Of a stretch of DNA of 34,364 nucleotides, positions 22,438 to 32,100 are shown piece by piece. The position numbers and the translations under genes were made by a program. The notes under the pieces were generated by a model. That model was given only the letters and a program-made list of their open reading frames with translations. It was not told the origin of the DNA and did not search any database. Source of the DNA: an uncultured Clostridia bacterium (GTDB lineage Bacteria; Bacillota; Clostridia; Oscillospirales; Ruminococcaceae). Where the stretch lies: NCBI GenBank assembly GCA_947631995.1, contig CANRNT010000024.1:1-34364 (forward strand), given 5' to 3'. The stretch's first letter is position 1. Every line of letters begins with the position of its first letter.

Positions 22438-25359
22438 GTGAAAAAGAGTAGATTCAAGCGCATGACCTCATTGACTGCCGCACTTGTGATCGCGCTTACT
22501 TCGGCAAACGCGGCTTATGCCGCCGATACCGATACTGCCGCCGACAGCTCGTCCTCCGATGGACTGGTGTCTACCGTTGACAGGAGCGACGCTATAACAT
22601 ACGGAGAGTATCTGAGCAAGTACGGCGATAAGGAGCACCCCGATGAGGAGATCGTTGTCTACGGAAAGGACTATACCAAAAAAAGCGATAAGACGGAAGC
22701 CGAAGTTATAAAGGTCGACGGCAAACAGGATATCCTTAACTGGGAAAGTCAGAGCGGAGAGATAAGCTTTGAGGTAGATGTTAAAACAGAGGGAATGTAT
22801 AATATCCTGTTTTCATATGAGGCTATATCCAGTACGCAGAATGAGATAGAGTTCAAAATGCTCGTCGACGGCGAGATACCGTTCGATACCTGTTCAAGAC
22901 TTACTTTGAGCAAGGTGTGGGTAAATAAGACCGATATCACGCAGGACTTCAACGATAACGATATCAGGCCCGGACAGGTCGAAAGCGTTGTATGGCAGGA
23001 AAAATATCTCGTAGACGTTGACGGACTTTATAACGGCGCTCTTGATTTCTATTTTACAAAGGGCAAGCATACCGTTACTCTCAGCTCGTCAAAGGCTAAG
23101 TTCGCGCTGGAGTATTTCAAGCTCTGCCAAGAGCCGAGTATAGAGGCTTACGTTGCTCCTTCCGACTCGGAGCTTTCCGAGGCTAACGGAGCGGGCGTTA
23201 TAACGCTTGAGGGCGAAAGAGCCGATACCAAGAGCGACAGAACGCTTTTCCCGACTTCCGACAGGTCTTCGTATCTGACTTCTCCGTCAGACCCGACAAA
23301 AACAAAGTATAATACCATAGGCAAGGATAGCTGGGGCAAGTCGGGACAGTCGGTAACATGGAATTTCCATGTGGATAAGACGGGCTATTATAAGGTAGGT
23401 ATAAGAGCCAGACAGAACAGTATGCGCGGCTTCTATTCCAACAGAAAGCTGTATATCGACGGTGTGTGCCCGAATACGGAGTCCGAACAGCTCAAGTTCC
23501 ATTATTCGAGCGACTGGACTCTGACGGTACCAGAGACTGCAAGCGGCGATACTGTTTACTACTATCTTGAGGCGGGCGACCATACTATTACTCTGGAAGC
23601 CGTGCCCGGCGAGATAGGCGAGATAATGGATCAGCTTGACGGTATCGTTACCAATATAAACAGGTACTACAGAGAGATACTTCAGATAACAGGCCCTCAG
23701 CCCGATGACTATACTGATTATAATATAGACGTCGTTATTCCGGATTCGATACCCGATTTTGAAAAGTACAGCACACAGCTCAAGGATCTGCAAAAGCAGG
23801 TAGATAAGCTCATGGGTACGGGCGGTACGGAAGCTGTAACGCTCAACGATATGGCTATCATACTCGATAAGTGCGTTGACAGACCTTATAAGATAGCCTC
23901 GCTCATGCAGCAGATAAAGGATAACGTTACCGCGCTGTCTTCGTGGATGCTCACTTACAGAGAGCAGCCATTGGAGCTGGATATGCTTCAGATAGCCGCT
24001 CCCGATTCTGACTTTGCAAGCGTTAAGGAGTCGTTCTTCGCAAGCCTGAAGTTCAGCTTCCTTTCGTTCATAGGCTCGTTCTTTGAGGACTATAACTCGC
24101 TTTCCGAAAACGAGGGCGAAGCCGATACGCTCTCCTGCTGGATCACCCTCGGACGTGATCAGGCGCAGGTAGTAAGAGCTATGATAGAGAACGACTATAA
24201 CCCGACTGCGGAAACAAAAATAGCCCTGAAGCTGGTTCAGGGGGGTATTTTGGAATCTACTCTGGCAGGCAAAGGCCCTGATATAGGTCTGTTTATGGGA
24301 GGCGACTATCCGATACAGCTTGCAGCCCGTGACCTGATAATAGATATCTCGGGCTTTGACGGATATGAAGAGCATATCAAACAGTTCTCCGACGACGCAA
24401 TGACCCTGTATACATACAACGGCGGAGTATATGCGCTGCCCGTACAGCAGACCTTCCCGATGATGTTCTACCGCGACGATATACTCTATGAGTACGGTAT
24501 CGAGGGCTCGACCGATATCCAGACATGGGACGACCTCATCTCGATACTTCCTACTCTGCAAAGGAACAACCTCGGCGTCGGTCTGATACTTCCGACAAAT
24601 ATCGTGCAGAACGGTACTACTACCGTTCCTACTACCACGGAGGTAGGAAGTACGTTCGCTATGCTGGTGCTCCAGCAGGGCAAAAACTTCTATAACGAGG
24701 AACAGACCGCCACAACGTTCGACGACCAGGAGTGCATAAACGCATTCGATATGTGGACGGAGTTCTATACAAAGTACAGCTTTGAGCAGACCTACGACGG
24801 TCTGACAAGATTCAGAACAGGCGAAATGCCTATACTTATGCAGGCGTATACGTTCTATAATACGCTGCACGCGACCGCTCCCGAAATAAAAGGTGCGTGG
24901 GGCTTTACCCTCGTTCCCGGAACGAAGCAGCCGGACGGTACTATAAGTCATGCGGCCAACTCTTCCGGCTCGGGCGCGATAATCTTCTCAGCGTGCAAGG
25001 ATTATGACGCAGCATGGGATTTCATCAAGTGGTTCACCTCTACGGACGCTCAGGTAGAGTACGCGAACGACATCGAAGCGGTGCTCGGTACTCTCGGACG
25101 TTTCGATACCGCAAACGTCGAGGCTCTCAAGCAGCTCTCCTGGACGCAGACAGAGCTTGAAGTGCTCCTTGCACAGCTCGAACAGCAGGTGGAGATACCG
25201 ATAATCCCTGCAACATACGGCGTAACGAGAAATATCGTCAACGCGTTCCGTTCGGTAGTCAACGACGCGGACAACGCGAGAGATACTCTGATGTGGTATA
25301 ACAGAGATATCAATGCCGAGATCGAGCGTAAGCGCGAGGATCTCGGACTGGATAATTAG
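22438..25359 (+). CDS. Very large secreted solute-binding protein with N-terminal jelly-roll-like modules
   Basis: 973 residues, about twice a normal sugar-binding protein. GTG start at 22438 with AAAGGTGG seven bases upstream. The signal peptide ends near ANAAYA-AD (about 29) and has no lipobox cysteine, unlike the binding protein at 7684. Residues about 85-230 and 255-415 are two beta-rich modules (VDGKQDILNWES with FEVDVKTEGMYNILFSYEA; ITLEGERADTKS with WNFHVDKTGYYKVGIRARQ), a pattern like CBM6/CBM35-type domains. A helical linker (430-560) follows, and the family-1 binding domain from about 563 (LSCWITLGRDQ, GPDIGLFMGGD, ALPVQQTFPMMFYRDDILYE) to about 930. It precedes two CUT1 permeases. 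Ligand unknown. Confidence 0.88.
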   Translation: MKKSRFKRMTSLTAALVIALTSANAAYAADTDTAADSSSSDGLVSTVDRSDAITYGEYLSKYGDKEHPDEEIVVYGKDYTKKSDKTEAEVIKVDGKQDILNWESQSGEISFEVDVKTEGMYNILFSYEAISSTQNEIEFKMLVDGEIPFDTCSRLTLSKVWVNKTDITQDFNDNDIRPGQVESVVWQEKYLVDVDGLYNGALDFYFTKGKHTVTLSSSKAKFALEYFKLCQEPSIEAYVAPSDSELSEANGAGVITLEGERADTKSDRTLFPTSDRSSYLTSPSDPTKTKYNTIGKDSWGKSGQSVTWNFHVDKTGYYKVGIRARQNSMRGFYSNRKLYIDGVCPNTESEQLKFHYSSDWTLTVPETASGDTVYYYLEAGDHTITLEAVPGEIGEIMDQLDGIVTNINRYYREILQITGPQPDDYTDYNIDVVIPDSIPDFEKYSTQLKDLQKQVDKLMGTGGTEAVTLNDMAIILDKCVDRPYKIASLMQQIKDNVTALSSWMLTYREQPLELDMLQIAAPDSDFASVKESFFASLKFSFLSFIGSFFEDYNSLSENEGEADTLSCWITLGRDQAQVVRAMIENDYNPTAETKIALKLVQGGILESTLAGKGPDIGLFMGGDYPIQLAARDLIIDISGFDGYEEHIKQFSDDAMTLYTYNGGVYALPVQQTFPMMFYRDDILYEYGIEGSTDIQTWDDLISILPTLQRNNLGVGLILPTNIVQNGTTTVPTTTEVGSTFAMLVLQQGKNFYNEEQTATTFDDQECINAFDMWTEFYTKYSFEQTYDGLTRFRTGEMPILMQAYTFYNTLHATAPEIKGAWGFTLVPGTKQPDGTISHAANSSGSGAIIFSACKDYDAAWDFIKWFTSTDAQVEYANDIEAVLGTLGRFDTANVEALKQLSWTQTELEVLLAQLEQQVEIPIIPATYGVTRNIVNAFRSVVNDADNARDTLMWYNRDINAEIERKREDLGLDN

Positions 25360-25376
25360 GAAAGGGGGAACAGGTT

Positions 25377-26324
25377 TTGGCTAAAAATGCAACGGCAACT
25401 GCCGATACCCCGCTCAATAAGCAGAGTAAGTTCAGGTATACTATGCACATGGTAAGGGTGAACAAAGCGTGCTATATAATGATGCTCCCCTTTATGCTGC
25501 TGTTTACGGTGTTTACTGTAATACCCGTTATAATAACTCTGCCGCTGGCGTTTACAAACTTCAATATGGCACAGTTCCCCGAGTGGACGGGTCTGAGCAA
25601 CTTCTATACGCTGTTCCTTAACGACGACGTGTTTATGCAGTCGATACAGGTAACGCTTATATTCGCAGTTTTTACAGGACCGTTCTCTTACATACTCAGC
25701 TTTATACTTGCATGGCTGATAAACGAAATGCACCCCGTGCTGAAAACATTCTTTACGTTCGTGTTCTATGCCCCGTCAATGACTACCTCGGCGTATGTTA
25801 TATGGCAGCTTCTCCTTTCGGGCGACTCAAAGGGCTATATAAACGCGTTCCTCATCAACCTCGGAATTCTCAACTCGCCTAACCAATGGCTGACAGATAC
25901 CCGCTTCATACTGGGTGTGTGTATCGTAGTTCAGCTGTGGATATCAATGGGCGCAGGCTTCCTGTCGCTGAGAGCAGGCTTCCAGAATATAGATAAGTCT
26001 ATGTACGAGGCAGGAGCTATCGAGGGTATCAAAAACAGATGGCAGGAGCTTTTCCTCATCACTATCCCGTCAATGGGACCGCAGCTTCTGTTCGCCGCCG
26101 TATTGCAGATATCCGCTTCGTTCACGGCAGGAGCAGTTTCGCAGAACCTCGTCGGCGTACCGCATACCGATAACGTGGCGCATACGATAATGAACCACGC
26201 TACCGACTACGGCTGGATAAGATATGAGATGGGTTACGCTTCGGCGATATGTCTTGTATTGTTTATCGCAATGCTGCTCGTAAATCAGCTCATAACGTGG
26301 GCTTTGAGCAAATATGTGGATTAG
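25377..26324 (+). CDS. CUT1-type ABC permease, first pair, MalF-like
   Basis: 315-residue membrane permease. TTG start at 25377 with AAAGGGGG nine bases upstream; the next in-frame ATG (residue 22) lacks a site. After a 40-residue cytoplasmic tail come hydrophobic segments beginning with YIMMLPFMLLFTVFTVIPV (about 36-54). The EAA loop reads YEAGAIEGIKNRWQELFLIT. It follows the giant binding protein by 17 bp, so these proteins probably form one importer. The docking motif is of the MalK-interacting kind, but the operon supplies only LolD-type ATPases. Confidence 0.9.
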   Translation: MAKNATATADTPLNKQSKFRYTMHMVRVNKACYIMMLPFMLLFTVFTVIPVIITLPLAFTNFNMAQFPEWTGLSNFYTLFLNDDVFMQSIQVTLIFAVFTGPFSYILSFILAWLINEMHPVLKTFFTFVFYAPSMTTSAYVIWQLLLSGDSKGYINAFLINLGILNSPNQWLTDTRFILGVCIVVQLWISMGAGFLSLRAGFQNIDKSMYEAGAIEGIKNRWQELFLITIPSMGPQLLFAAVLQISASFTAGAVSQNLVGVPHTDNVAHTIMNHATDYGWIRYEMGYASAICLVLFIAMLLVNQLITWALSKYVD

Positions 26325-26339
26325 GGGGGTGACTGATAA

Positions 26340-27233
26340 ATGGCAAAAAAGAAAAAGAAGGATATCAACGAGGTCAAGGTCAGAAAGAATAACAAAAAGA
26401 TAACCGCTTCACGCGGGGGCAACATTTGTATATTCCTGTTCCTCTGCCTTACGGGTATCTTCATGGTGTTCCCTATATACTACGCCGTCATTCAGTCATT
26501 CAAGCCTATCGAGGAGCTGTTCGTGTTCCCGCCTAAGCTTTATGTACTTAATCCGACGACTAAAAACTATTCGGATATGTTCGAGGTGGCGGCGAGCCTG
26601 TGGGTGCCGCTGTCAAGATACGTTTTCAACAGCTTCTTCGTGTCGCTCGTTGTAACGGTGTGCAACGTATTCGTATGCTGCTGTGCGGCATTCGTGCTGG
26701 CAAAATGCAAATTCCCCGGAAATGCCTTTCTGAATAAGGTAATAGTAACGGCGCTGCTTTTCTCATCGCAGGCTACATGGATCATACAGTTCCTTGTAAT
26801 GGCAACCTTGCGTATGATAGATACATACTGGGCGCTGATACTGCCGAGTATCGCGACCCCTCTGGGACTGTTCCTTATGCGGCAGAGTATGTCAACGATA
26901 CATGACTCTATGATAGAAGCCGCAAAGGTCGACGGTGCAGGACTGTTCAGGATATGCTGGCAGGTGGTGGTCCCAAACCAGAAGCCCGCTATCATGACGC
27001 TGATAATCTTCGCGTTCCAGGACGCTTGGAACAAGCAGAGCGGTACTATAATATATTCCGAGGAGCTGAAAACTCTTCCGACTATCATGCAGCAGATAGC
27101 CGCAACAGGTATAGCCCGTCAGGGCGTAACATTTGCAACGTCTGTAATACTTATGCTTCCTCCGCTTATCGTTTTCCTCGTAGCACAGAGCAACGTTATG
27201 GAAACGATGGCGAACTCGGGTATCAAGGACTAA
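26340..27233 (+). CDS. CUT1-type ABC permease, first pair, MalG-like
   Basis: 297-residue partner permease. The ATG at 26340 is preceded by AGGGGGG. A strongly basic 25-residue N-terminus (MAKKKKKDINEVKVRKNNKK) leads into the first membrane segment. It has the MalG-type sequence LFLMRQSMSTIHDSMIEAAK and the EAA motif EAAKVDGAGLFRICWQVVVP. Fifteen bases separate it from the upstream permease stop. It probably heterodimerises with that permease. Confidence 0.9.
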   Translation: MAKKKKKDINEVKVRKNNKKITASRGGNICIFLFLCLTGIFMVFPIYYAVIQSFKPIEELFVFPPKLYVLNPTTKNYSDMFEVAASLWVPLSRYVFNSFFVSLVVTVCNVFVCCCAAFVLAKCKFPGNAFLNKVIVTALLFSSQATWIIQFLVMATLRMIDTYWALILPSIATPLGLFLMRQSMSTIHDSMIEAAKVDGAGLFRICWQVVVPNQKPAIMTLIIFAFQDAWNKQSGTIIYSEELKTLPTIMQQIAATGIARQGVTFATSVILMLPPLIVFLVAQSNVMETMANSGIKD

Positions 27234-27293
27234 GACCCGTGGTTATAAGTTTTAGAGTACTGACTGAATTTATAAAGGAAATAGGTGAGATAA

Positions 27294-29021
27294 ATGCAAA
27301 TGAAAAAAGCGTTTAAAGCGTTTAAACGAATAACCTCGCTGTGCGCGGCTGCCGCCTGCCTGTCGGCTTCGCTGATAACGGCCGGAGCAAGCGAACCTTA
27401 TTATTCGTACAGCTACGATAACTGGAACGACGCTATCCCCGCGCAGGCAGGATATAAAGTAAGCAATACTTATACCGGATACGATCTTGGTCTGACAAGA
27501 CTTACCGACCCGGAGGACGATCTTTATATAAGCAGGACAGCCCCCATAGCTCTCAACGGCCCGAAGGATATATTCTTTGAGAGCGTAAAAGAGGAGTTCT
27601 GGATCGCCGATACGAAAAATTCCCGTATAATCAGACTGGATAAGGATCTGAAGCTCAAGGGCTGCTATACGGGAGTCGAGGGCGCGGAAAGCGGCATTAC
27701 CAATTTTAATGAGCCGCAGGGCGTGTTCGTAATAACCGAGGACGACGGCAATACTTATATGTATGTCGGAGATACGCAGAACTCAAGAGTGGTGCGCTGT
27801 AAGATAACCTCCGAGAACGAGTGTGAGTGCGAGCTGGAGATAACAAAGCCGGATTCGCCGATATATACTTCAAAATCAAATACGTTTTTGCCGGAAAAGA
27901 TACTGGTAGATGCGGCGAGAAATATCTATGCGGTATGTACGTCTGTAAACTCGGGTTCGTCGCAGTTCAATTACCTCGGCGAGTTTCAGGGCTTCTACGG
28001 CGCAAACCGTGTTGAGCTTACCGGCGAGATAATAAGGCGCAGAATACGGCGTGTGTTCGCATCTGACGAGCAGCTCAAATCAATGGAGAGCGCAGCCCCC
28101 GTTGAGTATAAAAACTTCGATATCGATGAGGAGGGCTTCATCTATACCGTTACCGAAGCCGCAAACACCACTACCGACGCGGTAAAGAAGCTCAATGCGG
28201 CAGGCTATAACATTTGGAACAACGACGCCGGCAATGAGTATGTTTTCGCGGACAGCGGTGCAAATACTTACGACGCCTCAACAAATACGACCTATACGAC
28301 ACGACTTACCGATATAGATATCGACCAGCACGGATTTATAAATATCCTTGACTTTGTCACCGGACGTGTTTTCGTCTATGACGAGTTCTGCGACCTTATC
28401 ACGATATTCGGTACGTCCAATACCAACTCCGACCAGAAGGGAAGCTTCACAGGCCCGAACGCCATAGAGTGCGCCTTTGACAACGTTTATGTCGTTGACG
28501 GCACAAAGAACGATCTGACGGTCTATACGACCACGCTCTACGGCTCTTATCTCAAGGAAGCCGTGCTGCTGTACGATGACGGAAGATATGTTGAAGCAAA
28601 ACCGTATTGGAACGAAGTTCTCGCGCGCGACGGCACTTGTACGTTCGCCCTTATGGGATTGGGCAAGGCTTGCCTCAGCGAGGGAGAGTATAAGCAGGCT
28701 ATGGAATACTTCAAGGACGCGTATGCCAGAAGGAGCTACGATAAAGCCTTTAAGTATTACAGAGAACAATGGCTCCAGGATAACTTCCTATGGCTGTTTT
28801 TGGTGATAGTACTTCTCTTTGTACTGATAATCACGCTGTCGATACTGAAGAAAAAAGGCATTATCAAAAAGAGAGTACATAAGCAGAAAAAACAGGTCGA
28901 GCGCAAGAAAACAAAAAAAGAACTGGAGCATGAAGCGCAGCTCGCAGCTGAAGCCGCCGAAAAGGCAGCAGAGGAACAAGCGGAAAACAGCGAAAATAAT
29001 GAAAAGGGGGAAGATAAATAA
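27294..29021 (+). CDS. Membrane-anchored NHL-propeller/TPR protein
   Basis: 575 residues, function unknown. ATG at 27294 after AGGTGA; a second ATG at 27300 is possible. A signal sequence (about 1-32) is followed by a beta-propeller-like region (80-425) with NHL-style repeats: IALNGPKDIFFES..EFWIADTKNSRIIRLD, FNEPQGVFV..YVGDTQNSRVVR and FDIDEEGFIYTVTEA. A TPR-like helical stretch (about 435-490: ALMGLGKACLSEGEYKQAME) precedes a membrane helix (497-518) and a cytosolic Lys/Glu/Ala-rich coiled tail (519-575). The extracellular propeller could bind glycan or partner proteins while the tail reaches cytosolic components. Its stop overlaps the Yip1 start (TAATG). Confidence 0.82.
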   Translation: MQMKKAFKAFKRITSLCAAAACLSASLITAGASEPYYSYSYDNWNDAIPAQAGYKVSNTYTGYDLGLTRLTDPEDDLYISRTAPIALNGPKDIFFESVKEEFWIADTKNSRIIRLDKDLKLKGCYTGVEGAESGITNFNEPQGVFVITEDDGNTYMYVGDTQNSRVVRCKITSENECECELEITKPDSPIYTSKSNTFLPEKILVDAARNIYAVCTSVNSGSSQFNYLGEFQGFYGANRVELTGEIIRRRIRRVFASDEQLKSMESAAPVEYKNFDIDEEGFIYTVTEAANTTTDAVKKLNAAGYNIWNNDAGNEYVFADSGANTYDASTNTTYTTRLTDIDIDQHGFINILDFVTGRVFVYDEFCDLITIFGTSNTNSDQKGSFTGPNAIECAFDNVYVVDGTKNDLTVYTTTLYGSYLKEAVLLYDDGRYVEAKPYWNEVLARDGTCTFALMGLGKACLSEGEYKQAMEYFKDAYARRSYDKAFKYYREQWLQDNFLWLFLVIVLLFVLIITLSILKKKGIIKKRVHKQKKQVERKKTKKELEHEAQLAAEAAEKAAEEQAENSENNEKGEDK

Positions 29022-29650
29022 TGTATGAGTTTACCACAATGGGTTGGCTGAAGCACGTTATCTTTCACCCGATAGAGGGCTTTGAGGACCTGCGCTGGAA
29101 GAAGCAGGGTTCGCTGAAGGTTGCGATATGGATAGTGTTCTTCCTGTTCATATCAATGGTAGCAAGAAGACAGCTTACGGGCTTTGCGTTCAACGGTTCG
29201 TATACCAAGATATTCAACGTTGTGCCGCTGCTCGTAAATAGCGTGGTGTACTTCTTCACATGGGTAATAGCCAACTGGTCTGTATGTACCCTCCTCGACG
29301 GCGAGGGCAGACTGAAACAGATATGTATAAATTCGGCTTATTCACTCGTGCCATATATAGTAGGCACGTTCCTCGCAACACTTATTTCCAACTTTATGGT
29401 GCTTGACGAGGCGATATGGGTAAACGCGATATATTACCTCGGCATGGGCTGGTCTGTTATACTGATGTTCCAGGCGATAAAAGCCGTTCATCAGTATACG
29501 ATACCCAAAACGATAATATGTATCGTGCTTACATTGTTCGTAATGCTGCTGATACTGTTTCTGGCGATACTTCTTCTCTCGCTGTTCCAGCAGGTATATG
29601 TGTTCATCTACTCTATCTATACTGAAATATCGTATAGGATAAGAGGTTAA
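29021..29650 (+). CDS. Yip1-family membrane protein
   Basis: 209 residues with about five membrane segments: around 32-46 (VAIWIVFFLFISMVA), 69-85, 100-125, 135-150 and 165-195. The cytosolic N-terminus MYEFTTMGWLKHVIFHPIEGFEDLRWKK and the NWSVCTLLDGEGRLKQI loop are typical of bacterial Yip1-domain proteins. The molecular role of bacterial members is not established. It is translationally coupled to the NHL/TPR gene (shared A in TAATG, AAAAGGGGG upstream) and 17 bp before the DUF5696 gene, so the three probably work together. Confidence 0.85.
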   Translation: MYEFTTMGWLKHVIFHPIEGFEDLRWKKQGSLKVAIWIVFFLFISMVARRQLTGFAFNGSYTKIFNVVPLLVNSVVYFFTWVIANWSVCTLLDGEGRLKQICINSAYSLVPYIVGTFLATLISNFMVLDEAIWVNAIYYLGMGWSVILMFQAIKAVHQYTIPKTIICIVLTLFVMLLILFLAILLLSLFQQVYVFIYSIYTEISYRIRG

Positions 29651-29667
29651 GGAATGGGGTGTATGAA

Positions 29668-32100
29668 ATGAGAAAAAATTGGAAAAAGCTGCTCACATTT
29701 GCACTCGTTCTTACAATGCTGATACCCGCAGGCTCGGCTGTTACCGTTATGGCTGACGATACCGACGCCGCGGCAGCGGATACATCTGCCGATACTGATA
29801 CATCTTCGGGCGACAGCTCCTCCGACGACGAGGGGGAAGAAGAGGATCTCGTTGAGAAGATAACCGACGAGGAAGCTCTGAAAAAATGTACTCAGGTAGC
29901 TCAGAACGATAAGTATATCCTCTATTTCGACGACGGAGAAAGAGAGGACGAAACAGAGGCTGAAACAGCGTCATCGCGGTTTTGCCTGTATGTAAAGGAA
30001 ACAAAGAAATGCTGGTGGTCAAACCCCATAAATGCCTTTGCCGACGATACGGTAATAGATCAGTCCAAAGGTACGGGCATGAAGACCGCTCAGAGAAAAC
30101 AGGTCGCCTCAAACGTTATGATAACCTACGCGGAGCTTGCTCAGGATAAGAGAACAACAAAGAATGTTTATTCCATGTCAGGCTCTAAGGAGAAGTATAA
30201 GGAAATAGATAACGGCATAGAGATAACCTTTAACTTTACAAAGCCAAAGATCACCGTGCCGGTAAGATATGTCCTTGAGGACGAGGGACTGAGAGTGTCG
30301 GTAGACGTTTCTAAGATAAAGGAAAAGAATACTTCCGAAGAGAACGGAACGGTACTTACGAACATCGCTCTCAATCCGCAGTTCGGCGCAGCTCCGGCGG
30401 CGGATATCAACGGCGTGCCTACCGAGGGATATATGATAATCCCCGACGGTTCGGGAGCGGTAATAAACTATAACAACGGCAAGTCGGGTTACAGCATTGC
30501 TTACGACCAGAAGCTGTACGGAAGAGATTATACCGCAGTTCCGCTCTCCGCCCCAAAGGTAACGGATCAGGCGTACCTGCCTGTTACCGCAACGGTCAGC
30601 GGCAAGGACGGTCTGGTGATAATAGCCGACGAGGGCGACGCAAATGCCGATGTCTGCGCGCAGATAAGCGGTCAGCAGTCGCAGTCGTATAATACGACTT
30701 ACTTCTCGTTTGAGCTTCGCTCTACGGATACCTACTATATGAGCGGAAACGCAGGAAATAAGCTTACCGTTTTTGAAAAGGGCAGTATCGATACTCCATC
30801 GGCATCCGTGCTGTATGTGCCGGTTACCGATGAGAAAAGCGTCAACTATGCGGACGTCGCCAAGGTGTACAGAGATCACCTTATAGCTAACGGCGGACTG
30901 AAGCAGATAACACAGGAGGGTCAGTATAATTTCTACCTTGACCTGTACGGCGGCGTTATGAAAGAACAGTCGATACTCGGAATACCCGTAAACCTCAAAA
31001 CCTCGATGACCTCGTTTGAAGAAGCAGGCGAGATAATCGAAAAGTTCACAAGCGAGGGCGTCACCGATATTGTGGTCGGCTATAACGACTGGACAAATAA
31101 GCTCATCAAGGGAAATATATCGACCAAGTTCAAGCCGGCAGGAAAGCTCGGCGGAAAGGGCGATTTTGAGGATCTCGAGAGCTATGCGGAAAGCGTAGGA
31201 GCGGAAATCTATCCGACGGTGGAGAACCTTACGATGAACAGCTCGACCTTAGGCTACTGGACATTCACCAATACCGCGATAAGAGTGTCCAACGCGTTCT
31301 CCAGACAGTCAACATACTCGATAGCGTTCGGCTATGAGGAAAAGGGAGTTTCTCCCGCGCTGCTGACTCCGAACGCTTACGGCAAGGTGTTCGGCGAGAT
31401 ACTCGACAGCTTTACCGATAAGGGACAGGATAAGATAAGCTACGGCGACTATTCGACCGCCCTTGTGTCCGACTTCCTCAAGAAAGAAAAGTCGGTAAGA
31501 TATAAGACAAGAGAAACGATAGTCCAAGGCTATGAGGACGCCACGAACGGCGGTATAAATAAAATACTCTGCGACGGCGCAAATGCCTATCTGTTCAAGT
31601 ATGCTTCGCATATAACGGACGTTCCGATATATTCCAGCGGATTTAATATAACGGACTTCGATATACCGTTCTATCAAATGGTAATACACGGATATGTTCC
31701 TTATTCGTCTACCGCGATAAATAAAAGCTCCGACGCGCAGGAAGCGTTCCTGCTGTCGATCGCTTACGGTTCGGGTCTGCACTACGATATGATACACGAG
31801 CAGGCTCAGGAGATAGCCGATACCGATTACGACGATCTGTATTACGCCTACTACGACGCGTGGCTCGATACCGCGGCAAAGCAGAATGCGGTCGCCGCTC
31901 AGGCTCTTCGCGATGTATCTGCTATGACGATAAGCAACTTCGAGCGTAAGGGCAATGTGCTCACAACGACGTACAGCGCAGAGGGCGCTTCCGATGTGAC
32001 TGTAGTCGTTGATCTGGATAACGTGACCGTTACTGTTGACGGCGAGAGTCTGGATATGAGCGATATCAAAATGACAGGAGGTTTGTTGGCTAATGAGTAA
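29668..32100 (+). CDS. Secreted DUF5696-family protein
   Basis: 810 residues. The ATG at 29668 with GGGGTG six bases upstream was preferred to a GTG at 29659. A signal peptide ends near TVMA-DD (29) and an Asp/Ser/Glu-rich linker runs to about 62. A beta-rich N-terminal half (about 90-390; includes EGYMIIPDGSGAVINYNNGK) precedes what looks like a TIM-barrel half: VTDIVVGYNDWTNK, GAEIYPTVENLTMN, ALLTPNAYGKVFGEILDSF, GANAYLFKYASHITDVP and DIPFYQMVIHGYVPYSST. This arrangement resembles glycoside hydrolases, and a sugar-cleaving role is possible, but I cannot assign catalytic residues. It overlaps the next permease start by eight bases. Confidence 0.8.
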   Translation: MRKNWKKLLTFALVLTMLIPAGSAVTVMADDTDAAAADTSADTDTSSGDSSSDDEGEEEDLVEKITDEEALKKCTQVAQNDKYILYFDDGEREDETEAETASSRFCLYVKETKKCWWSNPINAFADDTVIDQSKGTGMKTAQRKQVASNVMITYAELAQDKRTTKNVYSMSGSKEKYKEIDNGIEITFNFTKPKITVPVRYVLEDEGLRVSVDVSKIKEKNTSEENGTVLTNIALNPQFGAAPAADINGVPTEGYMIIPDGSGAVINYNNGKSGYSIAYDQKLYGRDYTAVPLSAPKVTDQAYLPVTATVSGKDGLVIIADEGDANADVCAQISGQQSQSYNTTYFSFELRSTDTYYMSGNAGNKLTVFEKGSIDTPSASVLYVPVTDEKSVNYADVAKVYRDHLIANGGLKQITQEGQYNFYLDLYGGVMKEQSILGIPVNLKTSMTSFEEAGEIIEKFTSEGVTDIVVGYNDWTNKLIKGNISTKFKPAGKLGGKGDFEDLESYAESVGAEIYPTVENLTMNSSTLGYWTFTNTAIRVSNAFSRQSTYSIAFGYEEKGVSPALLTPNAYGKVFGEILDSFTDKGQDKISYGDYSTALVSDFLKKEKSVRYKTRETIVQGYEDATNGGINKILCDGANAYLFKYASHITDVPIYSSGFNITDFDIPFYQMVIHGYVPYSSTAINKSSDAQEAFLLSIAYGSGLHYDMIHEQAQEIADTDYDDLYYAYYDAWLDTAAKQNAVAAQALRDVSAMTISNFERKGNVLTTTYSAEGASDVTVVVDLDNVTVTVDGESLDMSDIKMTGGLLANE

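Noticed and set aside
23287-24951. 554-codon open frame antisense to the giant binding protein
   Set aside because: It lies wholly opposite a well-supported gene, has no ribosome site or family motif, and reflects the codon bias of the sense strand.
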